A stretch of DNA of 64,000 nucleotides. It comes from Streptomyces alboflavus (GTDB lineage Bacteria > Actinomycetota > Actinomycetes > Streptomycetales > Streptomycetaceae). The translations under genes and the position numbers were made by a program. The stretch lies in contig NZ_JNXT01000021.1 in the NCBI RefSeq assembly GCF_000716675.1, forward strand, positions 1 to 64,000, given 5' to 3'. The notes beneath the pieces were generated by a model. The model worked only from the letters and a program-made list of their open reading frames with translations, did not search any database and was not told the origin of the DNA. Positions within the stretch are counted from its first letter, which is position 1, and each line of letters opens with the position of its first letter. Below, in pieces: positions 1-7,618 of the stretch.

Positions 1-84
1 GTGGGGAGAACCGCCGCGGAGCGGCGGGGAGGGTTGCCGTGCGGCGGCCGAGGGGGCGATCCGGTGCAGGCCCAGGGGCCCGGT

Positions 85-516
85 TCAGCAGCCGTCGTAC
101 CCAGCCGTAGGCATCGACAACCGCCGGTGCACCCGCGCCTTCATCCCCGAGTCGTACGCCGGCTCGGCGAACCCCGCGGTCTCGATCCGCACCCCCCGCC
201 GAGCGCACTCCGCGGTGAACTCGTCGGCGGACCGCAGGGCGAGTTCGAGCACCCGGCGGCAGGGGACGACGAAGAGGTCGACGAGCCCGGCGTCGACGTC
301 GCCCCACAGGACGGCGTGGTCGGCGCGCAGGCCACGGACGACCAGCTCACGGGTCACCACGTACCCCTGGGCGGCAGCCCACTTCGCGCACATGGCGTGC
401 TGGCTGCGCGAGTCCACGAGGAAGGGGTCGGCGTCCAGCTCCTCCAGGGGCGTCAGGCTGGCGATCGCAGCGACCCGCACCGCGCGGGCGGCGCTCCCCC
501 CGCCGGCATCTCCCAT
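85..516 (-). CDS. hypothetical protein, resolvase-like N-terminal fold without catalytic motif
   Basis: A 143-residue protein. After a short start, the spacing of conserved positions resembles the catalytic domain of serine recombinases: a hydrophobic first strand (VRVAAIAS), a QHAMCAKWAAAQGYVV helix-strand, then VDLFVVP, and finally RRGVRIETAG. The Tyr-x-Arg-x-Ser active-site motif and the later DRLgR motif are absent, so recombinase activity is unlikely. I chose the ATG at 516 because a GAGGGG ribosome-binding site lies just upstream; a GTG at 531 has none. The gene is divergent from the MBL gene at 600, with about 80 bases between them. The family resemblance is my inference from pattern only; it may simply be a Streptomyces-specific hypothetical protein. 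Confidence 0.7.
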   Translation of the reverse strand: MGDAGGGSAARAVRVAAIASLTPLEELDADPFLVDSRSQHAMCAKWAAAQGYVVTRELVVRGLRADHAVLWGDVDAGLVDLFVVPCRRVLELALRSADEFTAECARRGVRIETAGFAEPAYDSGMKARVHRRLSMPTAGYDGC

Positions 517-599
517 GGCGTCCCCCCTCACCTCTGGCGTCAGCCGACGACACTACTCCTGGCCGTAGGCTCGGAGACAGTCACACGAAGGAGGAACGG

Positions 600-1397
600 G
601 TGCGGGCCGACGTCACGGTCACCTGGTGGGGCCATGCCACGTGCACGGTGGAGGACTCGGGCACCCGCGTGCTGACCGATCCGCTGTTCGTGCGCCGTCT
701 CGCGCACCTGCGCCGGCGCAGAGGGGCGCTCCCGCCCGCGCAGGCCGCCGTCGCGGACGTCGTCCTCCTGTCCCACCTGCACGCCGACCATCTGCACGTG
801 CCGTCCCTGGCCCGCCTGGCCCCGGGCACGCGCGTCCTGGTCCCGCGCGGCGCCCCCCGCTCCGTGCCGGGCCTGCGCAAGCTGTCCCACCTGCGCTTCA
901 CGGAGGTCGCCCCGGGCGACGAGGTCCCGGTCGAGAGCGGCGGCGGCACGGGCGGCGTCGTCGTACGCGTCGTGCCCGCCCTCCACGACGGCCGCCGCCT
1001 CCCCCTCGGCCCGCACCGTTCCCCCGCCCTCGGCTATGTCGTCGAGGGCCGCGCCCGCACGTACTTCGCGGGCGACACGGGCCTGTTCGACGCGATGGCC
1101 GACGAGGTGGGCCCCGTCGACGTGGCGCTGCTTCCCGTCGGCGGCTGGGGCCCCTACCTGGGCCACGGCCATCTGGATCCGGCCCGCGCCGCCGAGGCCC
1201 TGGCGCGGATCGCGCCGCGCAGCGCGGTGCCGGTGCACTACGGCACGTACTGGCCGATCGGCATGGACGCGGTGCGGCCGCACGAATTCCACGGCCCCGG
1301 CGACGAGTTCGTGCGCCAGGCGGCCCGCCGCGCGCCGGACGTCGCCGTGCACCGGCTCGGGCACGGCGAGTCCGTACGGCCGGAGGTCGCTCGATGA
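600..1397 (+). CDS. MBL-fold metallo-hydrolase
   Basis: A 265-residue cytoplasmic metallo-beta-lactamase-fold hydrolase. The di-metal site is complete: HLHADH at residues 59-64, a His in VPALHDG near 129, FAGDTG around 157-161 with the bridging Asp, and VHYGT with His 213. The WWGHATCTVE opening and absence of extra domains match the UlaG/YcfL-like and NAPE-PLD-like L-ascorbate-lactonase or phospholipase group; the substrate cannot be read from sequence. It starts at GTG 600 with an AAGGAGG site 6 bases upstream. Its stop overlaps the start of the next gene by four bases (ATGA), so the two are translationally coupled. The DedA-family partner suggests a membrane-lipid or envelope substrate, which is inference. 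Confidence 0.88.
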   Translation: MRADVTVTWWGHATCTVEDSGTRVLTDPLFVRRLAHLRRRRGALPPAQAAVADVVLLSHLHADHLHVPSLARLAPGTRVLVPRGAPRSVPGLRKLSHLRFTEVAPGDEVPVESGGGTGGVVVRVVPALHDGRRLPLGPHRSPALGYVVEGRARTYFAGDTGLFDAMADEVGPVDVALLPVGGWGPYLGHGHLDPARAAEALARIAPRSAVPVHYGTYWPIGMDAVRPHEFHGPGDEFVRQAARRAPDVAVHRLGHGESVRPEVAR

Positions 1398-2026
1398 TCC
1401 TGGCCGCCGCGGCGACCGTGACGCCGGAGTCCACACAGCAGGCGGTGGGCTATCCGTCGCTGTTCCTGCTGGTGGTGCTCGGCGCGCTGGTGCCGGTGGT
1501 GCCGACGGGCGCGCTGGTGAGTTCGGCGGCGGTGGTGGCTTTCCACCAGACCGACACGTCGCCGTTCGCGCTGCTCATCGTGTTCGGGGTGGCGTCGCTC
1601 GCGGCGTTCGCCGGGGACATGGGCCTGTACTGGCTCGGGCAGCGCGGCATGCGGTCGAGGAACGGCTCGCGCTGGCTGGAGGCCATCCGGGACCGGGCTC
1701 CGGAGGAGCGGCTCGCCCAGGCCCAGGACAAGCTCCAGGACCACGGCGTGCTGGTGCTCGTCCTGTCGCGCCTGGTCCCCGCGGGCCGCCTCCCGGTGAT
1801 GCTGGCCTGCCTCCTGGCGAAGCTGCCGCTGCGCCGGTTCGCCCGCGGCAACCTCCCGGCCTGCCTGGCCTGGGCCGTGACGTACCAGCTCATCGGGATT
1901 CTCGGCGGCTCCCTGTTCCCGGAACCCTGGCAGGGCGTGGCCCTGGCCGTCGGCCTCACGGTCGTCATCAGCCTGGCCCCGACGGCGTGGCGCCGCCTCC
2001 GCAGGACCCGCTCGACGGCCACCTGA
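1394..2026 (+). CDS. DedA/VTT-family membrane protein
   Basis: A 210-residue integral membrane protein of the DedA (SNARE-associated/VTT) family, whose members act in lipid translocation and membrane homeostasis. Several hydrophobic segments are visible (about 20-50, 58-82, 118-140, 150-170 and 180-200). The conserved FAGD acidic residue (Asp 75) and the arginine motif around SRLVPAGRLP (Arg 126, Arg 132) are present. The other acidic residue of the family, in the P-x-P-G-E motif near the N terminus, is not: the corresponding stretch reads PVVPTGA (34-40). The ATG overlaps the stop of the MBL gene (ATGA), so they are co-translated. The ORF ends 31 bases before the convergent MBL gene on the other strand. 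Confidence 0.85.
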   Translation: MILAAAATVTPESTQQAVGYPSLFLLVVLGALVPVVPTGALVSSAAVVAFHQTDTSPFALLIVFGVASLAAFAGDMGLYWLGQRGMRSRNGSRWLEAIRDRAPEERLAQAQDKLQDHGVLVLVLSRLVPAGRLPVMLACLLAKLPLRRFARGNLPACLAWAVTYQLIGILGGSLFPEPWQGVALAVGLTVVISLAPTAWRRLRRTRSTAT

Positions 2027-2057
2027 CCGCACCGGCACCACGGCCGCCTCACCCGCC

Positions 2058-3338
2058 TCAGCCAGGAAGCACCCGGGACCCGCCCACCGGCAGATCCCAC
2101 AGCTCCCCCCGCTCCCTCCCGGCCGCCGCCCAGGCGTCCCGTACCCGCGCCAGCGGCTCCAGGACCGGCTCCGCCGACAGCAGGAACGTCCCCCAGTGCA
2201 TGGGCGCCATCCGCCGCGCCCCCACGTCCAGCGCGGCCCGCACCGCCTCCTCCGGGTCGCAGTGCACGTCCCGCAGCCACCAGCGCGGCTCGTACGCCCC
2301 GATGGGAAGCAGCGCCAGGTCGATCCCGGGGTAGCGCTCCCCGATCCGCTCGAACCAGTGCCCGTACCCCGTGTCCCCCGCGAAGTACACCCGCTGCCCG
2401 TCCACGTCGGTGAGCACCCAGCCGCCCCACAGGCTCCGGCAGGTGTCCCGCAGCCCCCGCTTGGACCAGTGGTGCGCCGGTACGAAGTCGAAGCGGACCC
2501 CGCCGAGTTCGGCGCCCTCCCACCAGTCGAGCTCGACGACCCGGGTGAAGCGGCGGCGCGTGAACCACCGGGCGAGGCCCGCGGGGACGAGGACGGGGGT
2601 GTCGCGCGGGAGCCTTCTGAGGGTGGGCGCGTCCAGGTGGTCGTAGTGGTTGTGGCTGATGACCACGGCGTCGACGCGGGGCAGCGCGCTCCAGGGGACA
2701 CCGACGGGCGTGACCCGGGCGGGGGTGCCGAGGATCCTGCGGGACCAGACGGGGTCGGTGAGGACGGTGAGCCCACCGACGCGCACCACCCAGCTGGCGT
2801 GCCCGACCCAGGTCACCGCGACCGTGCGGGAGTCGACGCGGGGCAGCGGACCCGGTTCGTACGGCAGCCGCGGAATGTCGGCGAGCGCCGCGAGCGGCGG
2901 CCTCAGCGCCCCCTCGCGGGCGAACCGCGCGAAGGCCCGGAGGCCGGGCAGCGGCGCGGTGAGCCGGTCGGCAAAGGACTTGGGCCACAGCCGGACGGTG
3001 CCGGGGGTACGGGGAGCGACCGGGACGGCCCCGGTCCGGACGGCCCGCGCACCCCGCCCGTCCGGCACGCCCCGCGCCTGCGGCCCGCCACCTCCACCCC
3101 GCGCCGCGTCCCGCGCCTGCGGCCCGCCCGCGTCGCCCCGTACGTCCTGCGCGACCCGTGTCTCCGTCCGGTCGCGCCCACCTCGTGCGTCCCGGGTCTC
3201 CGACCGGCCCCCGCCGCCGTCGAGCCCGCCCCCACCGTCCTGCGCCTCCCGGCCCCGTCGTACCGGCTGTGTCTGCTCCGTCTGTTCGCTGTCCCGTGGC
3301 TGCTGCTGCGTCTGCTGCGTCACCGAGGATGCTCCCAT
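2058..3338 (-). CDS. MBL-fold metallo-hydrolase with low-complexity N-terminal extension
   Basis: A 426-residue protein. The first ~110 residues are low complexity (Q/E/R/G rich); the catalytic domain follows and looks like the NAPE-PLD/UlaG-like branch: VTWVGHASW, HNHYDH, VPAHHWS, YFAGDTGYG and MHWGTF are all in order, so the metal site is intact. Proteins of this branch cleave phosphodiester or lactone bonds; the substrate is unknown. The ATG at 3338 lies inside the end of the upstream aminotransferase-like gene (19-base overlap), implying coupling. A start further downstream, close to the conserved WPKSFADRL segment, is possible because the extension is poorly conserved in character. It is the second MBL enzyme within 1.5 kb and converges on the DedA gene. 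Confidence 0.85.
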   Translation of the reverse strand: MGASSVTQQTQQQPRDSEQTEQTQPVRRGREAQDGGGGLDGGGGRSETRDARGGRDRTETRVAQDVRGDAGGPQARDAARGGGGGPQARGVPDGRGARAVRTGAVPVAPRTPGTVRLWPKSFADRLTAPLPGLRAFARFAREGALRPPLAALADIPRLPYEPGPLPRVDSRTVAVTWVGHASWVVRVGGLTVLTDPVWSRRILGTPARVTPVGVPWSALPRVDAVVISHNHYDHLDAPTLRRLPRDTPVLVPAGLARWFTRRRFTRVVELDWWEGAELGGVRFDFVPAHHWSKRGLRDTCRSLWGGWVLTDVDGQRVYFAGDTGYGHWFERIGERYPGIDLALLPIGAYEPRWWLRDVHCDPEEAVRAALDVGARRMAPMHWGTFLLSAEPVLEPLARVRDAWAAAGRERGELWDLPVGGSRVLPG

Positions 3339-4567
3339 CGCTGTGCTTCGGCACGGAGGTCGTCGAAGGCCGCTGCGAACGAGGTCAACGCCCGTTCCAC
3401 ATGCGGCAGTTCCAGGGGGTCGGGGGCGCCGAGCGCGGCCATCCGCTCCCCCGGGTCCGTGCCGAGGAGCGGCCCCGTGGAGAGGCGGACGCGCAGCGCG
3501 GCGATGTCGTCGCCGAAGCGGTGGCCGCCGGGGGCGGGCATGCCGAGGCGGTCGCCCAGGAAGTCCTCCAGGTCCTGCGCGTCGCCCACCCCGCGCGCCG
3601 CCAGCTCGGAGCGCAGCGGCCCGAGGTCGGCGTACAGGTGCCGCCCCGCGCTCGGCGGCCGGGCGAAGCCGCCCGCCGCGACCACCGCCTGCCGCAGGGC
3701 GACGGCAACGCGCGCGTGCAGCCTCGTCGCCGCGGCCAGGCGGGCGGTGATCTCGTCCGGCTCCCCCAGGGCGTACGCGGCCGCGGCGGCGACCGGCGCG
3801 GCCGGGGACGCGCCGAGCGCGGTGAGGACGTCGAGGACGCGGGCGCGCAGGGCCGCCGCGGGGCCACCCGCCGGGAACCGGGCGACGGCGGCGGGCAGCG
3901 CGGGCGGCAGGAAGGCGCCGGACAGGTCGCAGACGACGGTGACCCGTTCGGGGGCCATCTCGGCGGGGCCGACCAGGACGGTCTCGCGGGGGCGGTGCAG
4001 GGTGTCGCGCCAGGTCTCGTCGCTGACGATGTGCAGGCCCTCGCCCGCCGCCGCCTCGACGGCCTCGAGCACGACCTCCGGCGGCGGCACCGTGGCCGTC
4101 GGGTCGTCGGCGACCGACATCACGAGCAGGCGCGGCGAGCCGCCCTCGACGCGGACGCGGCGGACGGTTTCGAGGAGGGCGTACGGGTCGGGCACGCCGC
4201 CGCACTCGGCGGGCGTCGGCACGTGGTACACCGACCGGCCGAGGAGGCGTACCTGGGGCTCCCACCAGGCGGCGCACGGGCGGGGCAGGAGGACGTCGCC
4301 GCCGACGGCCGCGGTGAGCGCGAGCAGCAGCGGCGCGGCTCCGGGCGCGGCGGCGACGTGGTCGCGCTCGGCGGGCAGGCCGCGCCGGGTCCAGTAGCCG
4401 CAGGCCGCGTCCAGAAGCGCCGGGCCGCCGCCGGGCGGCTGCGCGTGCGAGCGGCCCGCGGCGGACGCGAGGACGGCGGTCAGCTCCGCGAGGACCGGGA
4501 GCCCCGGCTCCGGCAGGGGCGGGCCGTACCGGACGCGGCCGCGGCCCTCGTGGTCCGTCCGCCGCAT
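3320..4567 (-). CDS. aminotransferase class I/II-fold protein lacking the PLP lysine
   Basis: A 415-residue fold-type I aminotransferase-like protein. The architecture is recognisable: a glycine-rich APGAAPLLLAL segment near 74-84, SDETWRDTL at 182-190 (the position of the Asp that contacts the pyridine nitrogen of PLP), and LRVRLSTG near the C terminus (carboxylate-binding arginine region). The catalytic Ser-x-Ser-Lys segment reads CDLSGAF at 213-219, with glycine 217 (codon GGC) where the Schiff-base lysine belongs. The whole protein contains no lysine at all. It therefore cannot act as a normal PLP transaminase and is probably a pseudoenzyme or binding protein. It overlaps the downstream MBL gene by 19 bases, so the two may form one functional unit. 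Confidence 0.8.
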   Translation of the reverse strand: MRRTDHEGRGRVRYGPPLPEPGLPVLAELTAVLASAAGRSHAQPPGGGPALLDAACGYWTRRGLPAERDHVAAAPGAAPLLLALTAAVGGDVLLPRPCAAWWEPQVRLLGRSVYHVPTPAECGGVPDPYALLETVRRVRVEGGSPRLLVMSVADDPTATVPPPEVVLEAVEAAAGEGLHIVSDETWRDTLHRPRETVLVGPAEMAPERVTVVCDLSGAFLPPALPAAVARFPAGGPAAALRARVLDVLTALGASPAAPVAAAAAYALGEPDEITARLAAATRLHARVAVALRQAVVAAGGFARPPSAGRHLYADLGPLRSELAARGVGDAQDLEDFLGDRLGMPAPGGHRFGDDIAALRVRLSTGPLLGTDPGERMAALGAPDPLELPHVERALTSFAAAFDDLRAEAQRWEHPR

Positions 4568-4675
4568 GGGTACCTCCGTGCGCTCCCGTGACCTCTCGTG
4601 TGCCGTCGGGTGTCTCCGTACCCACGGCGGCGCCGCTCCACGTCCCGGTGGTCGGCCGCTTGACCTGACCGGCGG

Positions 4676-5620
4676 TCAGCGAGCGGACGTCCGGTCGCGG
4701 CGCAGCCGGTGCACGGCGGCGCCCAGGGCCCCGCTGACCAGCAGGCCGCCCGCGGCGAGCGCCGCCGGCGAGTCGGTGAAGCCGCCGTCACGGCCGGCGT
4801 GGACGCCGTGGGCGGCGGGGGCCGTATGGGTGGGGGTGTGCGTGGGCCGGTGGGTGGGGGTGTGGGCGGTACGGGTGACGGTGAACGTCGCCTTCCACCG
4901 GCCGTCGTCGTGGCAGGCGCCGTCCACGGCCCACTGCGACTCGGGGCCGACGGCGTTCGGGCCGCCGCCTTCGAAGGACGCGGCGGCGGCAATGCGGGCT
5001 GTGCCCTGGTAGGCGACCCCGGCGCCGCCGCTGTTCGCGCCGTCGTCGTGGTTCCCGGCGTCGTCGCCGTTCGCGCCGTCATCGCCGTTCGCAGCGGCGT
5101 CCCCGTTCGCTGCGTTCTCGGCGTCGCCCCTGATCCCGGCCTCGTCCCCCACCCCCGTGTCCGTCCCTGTCCCCGTGCCCGCCCCCATGTCCGTCCCCGA
5201 CCCCATGTCCGTCCCCGTCCCGGGGTCGAACTCCTCGCCGGGCATGGTCCCCAGGTCGGGCTCCAGGCCGGGCTCGCTGTCGGGTTCGAGTCCCTGCGGG
5301 TCCGTTCCCTGCGGGTCGGTGAGGCCGTACGGGTCGGCCTGCTCGTGCTGCCGTTCGTCCGGGAGCCCCTGGCCGGTCTGGACGCGGTGGAGCTGGACGC
5401 TGCCCTGCTCGAAGGCCTGGGAGCTCGCGGTCATGGTCTGCGGAGGTGTGCCGCCGGTGTCGGGGCAGGACACGGAGACGGTGATCTGTTCGCCGGGGGC
5501 GAGGTGCGTGGGGGTCACTTCGGCGGTGGCGTCTCCCGCGTACGCGGACGGGGCGGCGGCGAGGGTGCAGAGGGCGGCCGTGGTCAGGGTCAGGGCGAGG
5601 TGCGGGACGGAAGTGCGCAT
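4676..5620 (-). CDS. exported, C-terminally anchored low-complexity protein
   Basis: A 314-residue protein. The N terminus is a classical signal peptide (MRTSVPHLALTLTTAALC to a cleavage site near APSAYA-GD). The mature N-terminal ~60 residues look like a small beta domain with LAPGEQITVSVSCP. A long acidic, repetitive linker follows (GTDMG/GTGTD and NGDDGA repeats), then a second compact segment with Cys in DGACHDDGRW, a Thr/His/Pro linker, and a C-terminal membrane segment (about 285-303) ending in Arg-rich residues. This fits a wall-spanning surface protein. The ATG at 5620 was chosen because the signal peptide starts there; no strong ribosome-binding site is visible. Function unknown. Confidence 0.75.
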   Translation of the reverse strand: MRTSVPHLALTLTTAALCTLAAAPSAYAGDATAEVTPTHLAPGEQITVSVSCPDTGGTPPQTMTASSQAFEQGSVQLHRVQTGQGLPDERQHEQADPYGLTDPQGTDPQGLEPDSEPGLEPDLGTMPGEEFDPGTGTDMGSGTDMGAGTGTGTDTGVGDEAGIRGDAENAANGDAAANGDDGANGDDAGNHDDGANSGGAGVAYQGTARIAAAASFEGGGPNAVGPESQWAVDGACHDDGRWKATFTVTRTAHTPTHRPTHTPTHTAPAAHGVHAGRDGGFTDSPAALAAGGLLVSGALGAAVHRLRRDRTSAR

Positions 5621-5697
5621 GAGGTCATTCGAGCGTGGGGGTGCGTCATCCGCGCGGTGTGGCCTCCGGCCGGGTGACCGCGGGCCCGGCCCGCGGC

Positions 5698-6399
5698 TCA
5701 CTCGGCCAGTGCCGTCAGCTCGTCCTCAAGACCCCTGCCCCGCGTCTGGACCAGCGCCGCCGCCACTTCGGCGAGTTTGCGGTTGGACTGCTGGGAGATG
5801 CGGCGCAGCAGGGTGAAGGCGCGGTCGGCGTCGCAGGTCACGATGTGCATGATGATGCCGCACGCCTGGTCGACGACGGGGCGCGTGCGCAGCGCCTCGC
5901 CCAGGTGGTCCAGTTCGGTGAGCGCGGCGCGGTAGTGCCGGTCGCGGACCAGGCCCGCCGCCGCGAGGTCGCCGAGTGCCTGCGCGGGGCCGCAGCCCGC
6001 GTCGTCCAGGGTGCCGGGGCGGAAGCTGAACAGCGTGAGGGTGAGGGTGAGCCCCGAGCGCCGGAAAGGCAGCGTGACACTCGCGCGGACCCCGGAGTCC
6101 AGGGCGAGCGCGCGGTACTCCGGCCACCGGTCGTCGTGCAGCAGGTCCCCCGCGTCCACCGGCGCGCCCCGCTCCTGGGCCGCGGGGATGGGCCCGTCGC
6201 CGGAGCGCAGCTGCGCCGAGACGAGGCCCGACAGGTCGGGGTGGGTGACGGCGGCCGGATGCATCTGGCCGCCCTCGGTGACGGTCACGCCGGCGCCGCA
6301 GCACTCCGTGGTGCAGCGCAGCGCCTGTTCGGCCAGTTCTGAGAGCCTGCGCGCCGGCAGGGTGGATTCCGGGCCGTCCGCTCCGGGCAGCATCGGCAT
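5698..6399 (-). CDS. GAF and ANTAR domain-containing regulator
   Basis: A 233-residue protein with an N-terminal GAF-like sensor domain (about 15-150) and a C-terminal ANTAR RNA-binding domain (about 165-225), recognisable from ALRTRPVVDQACGIIM and LLRRISQQSNRKLAEVA. ANTAR proteins bind paired hairpins in nascent RNA and prevent termination. The ATG at 6399 has AGGAGG eight bases upstream; codons before it are not conserved in type. It is divergent from the PAS-GAF gene at 6497 across a 97-base gap, which suggests a sensory pair. I saw no obvious twin-hexaloop ANTAR target next to the gene. Confidence 0.88.
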   Translation of the reverse strand: MPMLPGADGPESTLPARRLSELAEQALRCTTECCGAGVTVTEGGQMHPAAVTHPDLSGLVSAQLRSGDGPIPAAQERGAPVDAGDLLHDDRWPEYRALALDSGVRASVTLPFRRSGLTLTLTLFSFRPGTLDDAGCGPAQALGDLAAAGLVRDRHYRAALTELDHLGEALRTRPVVDQACGIIMHIVTCDADRAFTLLRRISQQSNRKLAEVAAALVQTRGRGLEDELTALAE

Positions 6400-6496
6400 C
6401 GGGACGCGCCTCCTCGCCTCCTGGTCTCCCTCTTTTCTCTTTTTCGAGTTCCCGGTGACTCCCCCGGGAAACGGCCCCACGCGCTACGTTCATGGC

Positions 6497-7618
6497 ATGG
6501 CGGACACCGACCGTTTCGGCGAGGACCTGGCGGATTTCGTGCGCCGGGTCGCGGAGTTGAAGACATCGCGCACGGTCCCCTCCGGCGACCTGCGCACCAT
6601 GCTCGACGCGGCCCTGTTCGAACTCGACCACGTGGCGGAGCGGCTGTGGCCCGGCTACGAGCGGCTCAACGCGGACGGCCCGGCGATGGGCACGACAGCG
6701 GTACGGGACGAACAGCGGCTGCTGCGCGCCGTCTTCCAGCGGTTCCCGCTGCCGGTCGCGCTGGTCGACGGCGAGACGGTGGTGCGGCGCCTGAACGCCG
6801 CGGCGGCGGATCTCACGGGTCTGCGCGGCGGGTACGCGACGGGGCGGCCGCTCGCCGGAGTCCTGACGCCGTCCGACCGGACCGCGTTCCGCTCGCAGGC
6901 CGCCGCGGTGGCCCGCAGGGAGGGCGACCGCAGCCTGACGGTCCGACTTCAGCACCAGCCGGGGGTCCCGGTGCAGGCGACGCTGACCGCGCTGCACCCC
7001 GGCAACGAGCCCCGCACGGTCGTCCTCGTCGTCCTGCAGCCGCCGGGCACCCGGGACCCGATGCCGCGCAGCGTACGGGGGCGCGTCCCCGACCTCGCGG
7101 AGGCGACCCGCAACGCCGAACTCCTGGAGCTGACCGACGCCATGACGGTCGCGCTGCTCACCGCGCCGGGCGGGGACCCCGGCCGGGTGCTCGCCCGGGT
7201 CCCCGAGGTGCTGCACGGCCGGTTCGCCGACTGGGTGATCGCCGACGAGGACGCCGAGCGGCCGCGGCGGCGCACGGTCCTCGGCCCCGAGGACGGACCG
7301 GTCGCCGACGTGCTCGCGCAGGATCCGGCCGACTGTCCGCTGGTCATGGAGACGGCGCGCTGCGGGGCGCCGACGCTGCAGGTGCGGCCGGATCCGCCGG
7401 ACAGCTTCGGCCGGGACGCGAGCGGCGCCCCGGTCCTGGTGCGCGCGCACGTCACGTCCCTGCTGTGCGTGCCGATCACGCCGGGCCCGGGCGGTCCGGT
7501 CGAAGGGGTGCTCAGCCTGTTCAGGACCGGCGCGCGCCTCGCGTTCTCGATGGCGGAGGCGCGCGCCGTGGATGTGATGTCCCGGCACATCGCCCTGGCT
7601 ATGCGGCGCTCGGGGTGA
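6497..7618 (+). CDS. PAS and GAF domain sensory protein without output domain
   Basis: A 373-residue soluble protein. Residues about 75-185 form a PAS domain (FQRFPLPVALVDGETVVRRLN, then TGLRGGYATGRPL). Residues about 205-365 form a GAF domain that ends in the typical FSMAEARAVDVMSRHIALAM. There is no phosphatase, kinase or DNA-binding output domain; SpoIIE phosphatases in Streptomyces often carry this same PAS-GAF front end, so this may be a stand-alone sensor or a truncated relative. The ATG at 6497 is used; another ATG at 6492 is out of frame. The 3' end overlaps the convergent sigma factor gene by 20 bases. Confidence 0.78.
   Translation: MADTDRFGEDLADFVRRVAELKTSRTVPSGDLRTMLDAALFELDHVAERLWPGYERLNADGPAMGTTAVRDEQRLLRAVFQRFPLPVALVDGETVVRRLNAAAADLTGLRGGYATGRPLAGVLTPSDRTAFRSQAAAVARREGDRSLTVRLQHQPGVPVQATLTALHPGNEPRTVVLVVLQPPGTRDPMPRSVRGRVPDLAEATRNAELLELTDAMTVALLTAPGGDPGRVLARVPEVLHGRFADWVIADEDAERPRRRTVLGPEDGPVADVLAQDPADCPLVMETARCGAPTLQVRPDPPDSFGRDASGAPVLVRAHVTSLLCVPITPGPGGPVEGVLSLFRTGARLAFSMAEARAVDVMSRHIALAMRRSG

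Noticed and set aside
1036..4397. Several long plus-strand frames across the second MBL and aminotransferase-like genes
   Set aside because: They are rich in Arg/Pro/Gly, contain no domain motifs and are antisense to genes with clear active sites.
5157..5222. Short spaced repeats resembling a CRISPR array
   Set aside because: They are in-frame codon repeats (GTDMG/GTGTD) inside a coding region, with no uniform spacers and no cas genes nearby.
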